Origin: an uncultured Roseburia sp.
GTDB lineage: Bacteria; Bacillota; Clostridia; Lachnospirales; Lachnospiraceae
Direction of reading: 5' to 3'
Assembly: GCA_945928585.1 (NCBI GenBank)
Contig: CAMENQ010000111.1
Location: forward strand, 1 to 7,478
Length of the DNA stretch: 7,478 nt
The position numbers and the translations under genes are program-made. A model generated the notes under the pieces. That model was not told where the DNA came from. It did not search any database and saw only the letters and a list, made by a program, of their open reading frames with translations. Positions 4,905-7,478 of the stretch are shown in pieces. Position 1 is the stretch's first letter, and every line of letters begins with the position of its first letter.

Positions 4905-7478
4905 ATGAAAGAGCTTATAGAAAAGCTGTCTCTTGGAACAACTGAATATACAAAGCCTGAAATGGAGGTGAATGTAGAGGAGATTTCCATCAGACTGGAG
5001 ACGGAGAAAACGTATACAGGCTCTTTTAAGGTTTACAGCACTAACGGCAAAAAGCTGAAGGGCATTGTATTTTCCACAGACGGCAGACTGACCATTGAAA
5101 ACAATCAGTTTATAGGAATGGAAAATATCATTACATATAAGGTCTGTACTGATTACATAAATAAGGACGAGAAAATAACAGGCTTTATTAATGTAGTGTC
5201 AAATGGCGGAGAGGTGTCTGTGCCATTTACTATTTCAGTAGATGCCATCAGTGCAGAAACTACCATAGGAAGAATAATAAATCTGTTCCAATTTGCAAAC
5301 CTTGTACAGGCAAGTTATGATGAGGCATTAAAGCTGTTTATTTCTCCTGATTTTCCACGTGTTTTTCTGGAAAATGATTTAAGGCTCAATGCCATATATA
5401 GGGGACTTATAGGAAGTAGTGACAAAAATATGGCACTGGAAGAATTTTTGGTTGCAGCAAATAAAAAGAATAAAGTACATATCTCACTTTCAAATGAGAA
5501 AAAAGAGTATACAAATATATCCGAAAATTATGGTGATATAGTTACAGTATCAAAGGATACGTGGGGATATGTTGATATAGACATTTTAACAGATGGTGAT
5601 TTTATACATACTGACAAAAAGAAACTGACAGGTCAGGATTTTGCAGGAAACAATTATGAATTTGAATACTATATAAAAACTGATAAGCTCCACAAAGGTA
5701 AAAACTTTGGAGCCATAAGCTTTGTTACACCATATCAGACTCTTTGTTACAGCATTACGGTGGATAATTCTTCTGGTGTAAAAACCGGTATTATGGAGGA
5801 AAAAAAGGCAATAGCAGGAGTTATTGAAAAGTATGTTGCATTCAGACTTAAAAAGATTACATTAAGTCAGTGGACAGAGGAAAGCGAAGCTATTGTGTCA
5901 AGGGCAAGAGGAATACATGACAGTATGCTTTTAAAGCTGTTTCACGCCCATATTTTTATTACAGGGGACAGGGAAAGTGATGGAGCATGGCTTCTGGAAA
6001 ATGTGGCTGAGGAGCTTTTAGCCGGGAGAGAGGAAAAAACAGAGCTTTACTGTTACTATCTCTATATAAGAACACTTCAAAAGCGTGATGATCCATTTAC
6101 TGAAGAAATTATAGAAAAAATCAGGGCATACTACGAAAGTAGCTGTGACAGCTGGAGACTTTTATGGATGCTTATATATCTCGATGAAAGTTATGACAGG
6201 AATATAAGCCTTAAGCTTCTTCGCATTAAGGAGCAGTACAATAAAGGAATGCGCAGTCCATTAATGTATTTTGAGGCAGTGGCAGCATTTAATCAGATGC
6301 CGGAAATGATGAGAGTTTTTGATGATTTTGAAATACAGGTGCTTATGTTTGGCATTAAAAATGACTGTGTCAGCAAAAAGCTTGCCATGCAGGTAAATGA
6401 AATTATAAAAACAGAGAAGAATTTTAGCCCTTTGTTATACACCATAATGTCAAAGCTTTATGAAAAATATCAGGAAGATGAGATGCTTTGGAATATATGT
6501 GTGCTTTTAATAAAATCCAATAAGACAGACCATAAATATTTTAAGTGGTTTCAAAGCGGCGTAGAGAAAAAAATGAAAATAACAAGCCTCTACGAATATT
6601 ATATGTACACAATAGATGACGATTATGAGAATCAGCTTCCACAGATAGTGCTTTTGTATTTTGCAAATAATCTAACAGGACTTCCTGATGATAAGGCAGA
6701 TTTGATTCTTGCAAATGTTATAAAATATAAGGAAGATATAAAAACAATTTATGATTTATATAAGCCTCAAATGGAAAAATATGCGGCAGAAAGCATACTA
6801 AATGAAAGAGCAGGAAATAATTTATCAGTTATCTACAGGGACATACTGGATAAGGCTATGGTAGGAACTGAACTTGCAGAGAAACTTCCTGTAGTGTTAA
6901 ATACATATGAGGTTAACACAAATGAAAAAAACATGCAGTATGTTATAGTGGTACATAAGGAGACAGGACAGCCGAAACGTTATATGCTGAAAAACGGCAG
7001 GGCTTATGTAAGTATTTATACTGAAGACAGTGCAATATTATTTGAGGATATTCATGGCGTCAGGTATGAGGGCTCAGAATATGAAATCAGAAAGCTTCTT
7101 GATATGGATGAGTATCTTAAGCTTTGCTATGAAATATCAAGCGGAAGTACACCTCTTGTACTGTATTTTGGTGATAAGTATCTTAAATATAGAAAAGAAA
7201 CGGAAAAAGGCATAAGCATATTAAAATATCTGCTTCATATGGACAATCTGACAGAAAGCTTCAGAATAATGGTAGAGATGGAAATTATAGATTATTATTC
7301 TGAAAATTATGATGGAGACAGCTTAGATGAATATCTGTTAAATATATCAGCAGACAGTCTTGGCACACCTGCCCGAATAAAAATAATGGAAATGTCAGTT
7401 ATAAGAGGTCTTTATGAGAGAGCATATGAGCTTATGGAAAAATATGGTTTTTACAATGTTGAACCAAGAAGAGTGTTT
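4905..7478 (+). CDS. Large DUF5717-like protein of unknown function (3' end outside window)
   Basis: The frame is open for 858 codons with no stop before the window edge, starting at an ATG 7 nt after AAGGTGG (4891-4897). From memory it resembles the long Lachnospiraceae proteins annotated DUF5717; no function is known to me. There is no signal peptide or membrane segment, so a cytosolic location is likely. Residues about 20-112 form a beta-rich, Ig-like segment (TYTGSF at 36-41, SVPFTISV near 105-112). About 115-190 is helical. About 191-288 is a second beta-rich segment ending CYSITVDN. About 293-655 is helical and repeat-like, rich in Leu/Tyr/Trp (SWRLLWMLIYLDESY, SPLMYFEAVAAFNQMP). About 661-720 is a third beta segment, and helices follow. 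I see no catalytic or nucleotide-binding motif. It lies 28 bp after rarA with similar codon use, so it is a probable operon partner. It might be a scaffold; that is inference only. Confidence 0.8.
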   Translation, partial: MKELIEKLSLGTTEYTKPEMEVNVEEISIRLETEKTYTGSFKVYSTNGKKLKGIVFSTDGRLTIENNQFIGMENIITYKVCTDYINKDEKITGFINVVSNGGEVSVPFTISVDAISAETTIGRIINLFQFANLVQASYDEALKLFISPDFPRVFLENDLRLNAIYRGLIGSSDKNMALEEFLVAANKKNKVHISLSNEKKEYTNISENYGDIVTVSKDTWGYVDIDILTDGDFIHTDKKKLTGQDFAGNNYEFEYYIKTDKLHKGKNFGAISFVTPYQTLCYSITVDNSSGVKTGIMEEKKAIAGVIEKYVAFRLKKITLSQWTEESEAIVSRARGIHDSMLLKLFHAHIFITGDRESDGAWLLENVAEELLAGREEKTELYCYYLYIRTLQKRDDPFTEEIIEKIRAYYESSCDSWRLLWMLIYLDESYDRNISLKLLRIKEQYNKGMRSPLMYFEAVAAFNQMPEMMRVFDDFEIQVLMFGIKNDCVSKKLAMQVNEIIKTEKNFSPLLYTIMSKLYEKYQEDEMLWNICVLLIKSNKTDHKYFKWFQSGVEKKMKITSLYEYYMYTIDDDYENQLPQIVLLYFANNLTGLPDDKADLILANVIKYKEDIKTIYDLYKPQMEKYAAESILNERAGNNLSVIYRDILDKAMVGTELAEKLPVVLNTYEVNTNEKNMQYVIVVHKETGQPKRYMLKNGRAYVSIYTEDSAILFEDIHGVRYEGSEYEIRKLLDMDEYLKLCYEISSGSTPLVLYFGDKYLKYRKETEKGISILKYLLHMDNLTESFRIMVEMEIIDYYSENYDGDSLDEYLLNISADSLGTPARIKIMEMSVIRGLYERAYELMEKYGFYNVEPRRVF

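Noticed and set aside
7030..7215. Plus-strand 61-codon ORF inside the large DUF5717-like gene
   Set aside because: It is in another frame of the continuous long ORF, which shows consistent codon use throughout.

Overview
The window looks like chromosomal DNA from a low-GC, spore-forming anaerobic Firmicute, most likely of the family Lachnospiraceae. This rests on four things: AT-rich intergenic DNA, frequent ATA and AGA/AGG codons, strong GGAGG ribosome binding sites, and the gene content (small Coat-F type spore proteins, a long clostridial citrate synthase, a RarA starting MDLFEYM, and a large DUF5717-like protein). No rRNA, tRNA, CRISPR array, transposase or phage gene is visible.

Layout. 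At the left edge is a plus-strand hairpin terminator for a gene outside the window. Next comes a two-gene minus-strand operon (532 to 77) encoding a 61-residue ferritin-like/coat-type protein and an 86-residue Coat-F domain protein. A 271-bp AT-rich divergent spacer with three 26-bp tandem repeats separates it from a plus-strand membrane-anchored polysaccharide deacetylase (804-1550). A 284-bp convergent spacer follows. It holds a short direct repeat, a large near-perfect inverted repeat that probably terminates the citrate synthase transcript, and a plus-strand hairpin whose T-run overlaps the citrate synthase stop codon. Citrate synthase (gltA, 1835-3199, minus) and rarA (3551-4876, plus) diverge from a 351-bp AT-only-looking spacer. 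That spacer has a gltA promoter candidate, an AT palindrome, 35-bp tandem repeats and a duplicated promoter-like unit before rarA. Starting 28 bp after rarA is a very large ORF (4905 to beyond the window end, at least 858 codons) that runs off the edge.

Functionally, the left part suggests envelope and spore work: spore coat proteins divergent from a peptidoglycan or polysaccharide deacetylase. The middle is a stand-alone entry enzyme for citrate and 2-oxoglutarate/glutamate synthesis. The right part joins a replication-fork maintenance ATPase to a large uncharacterised protein built from beta-rich segments alternating with helical repeats. That last protein is the best candidate here for undescribed biology. 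The rest is ordinary core genome with unusual repeat-rich spacers.
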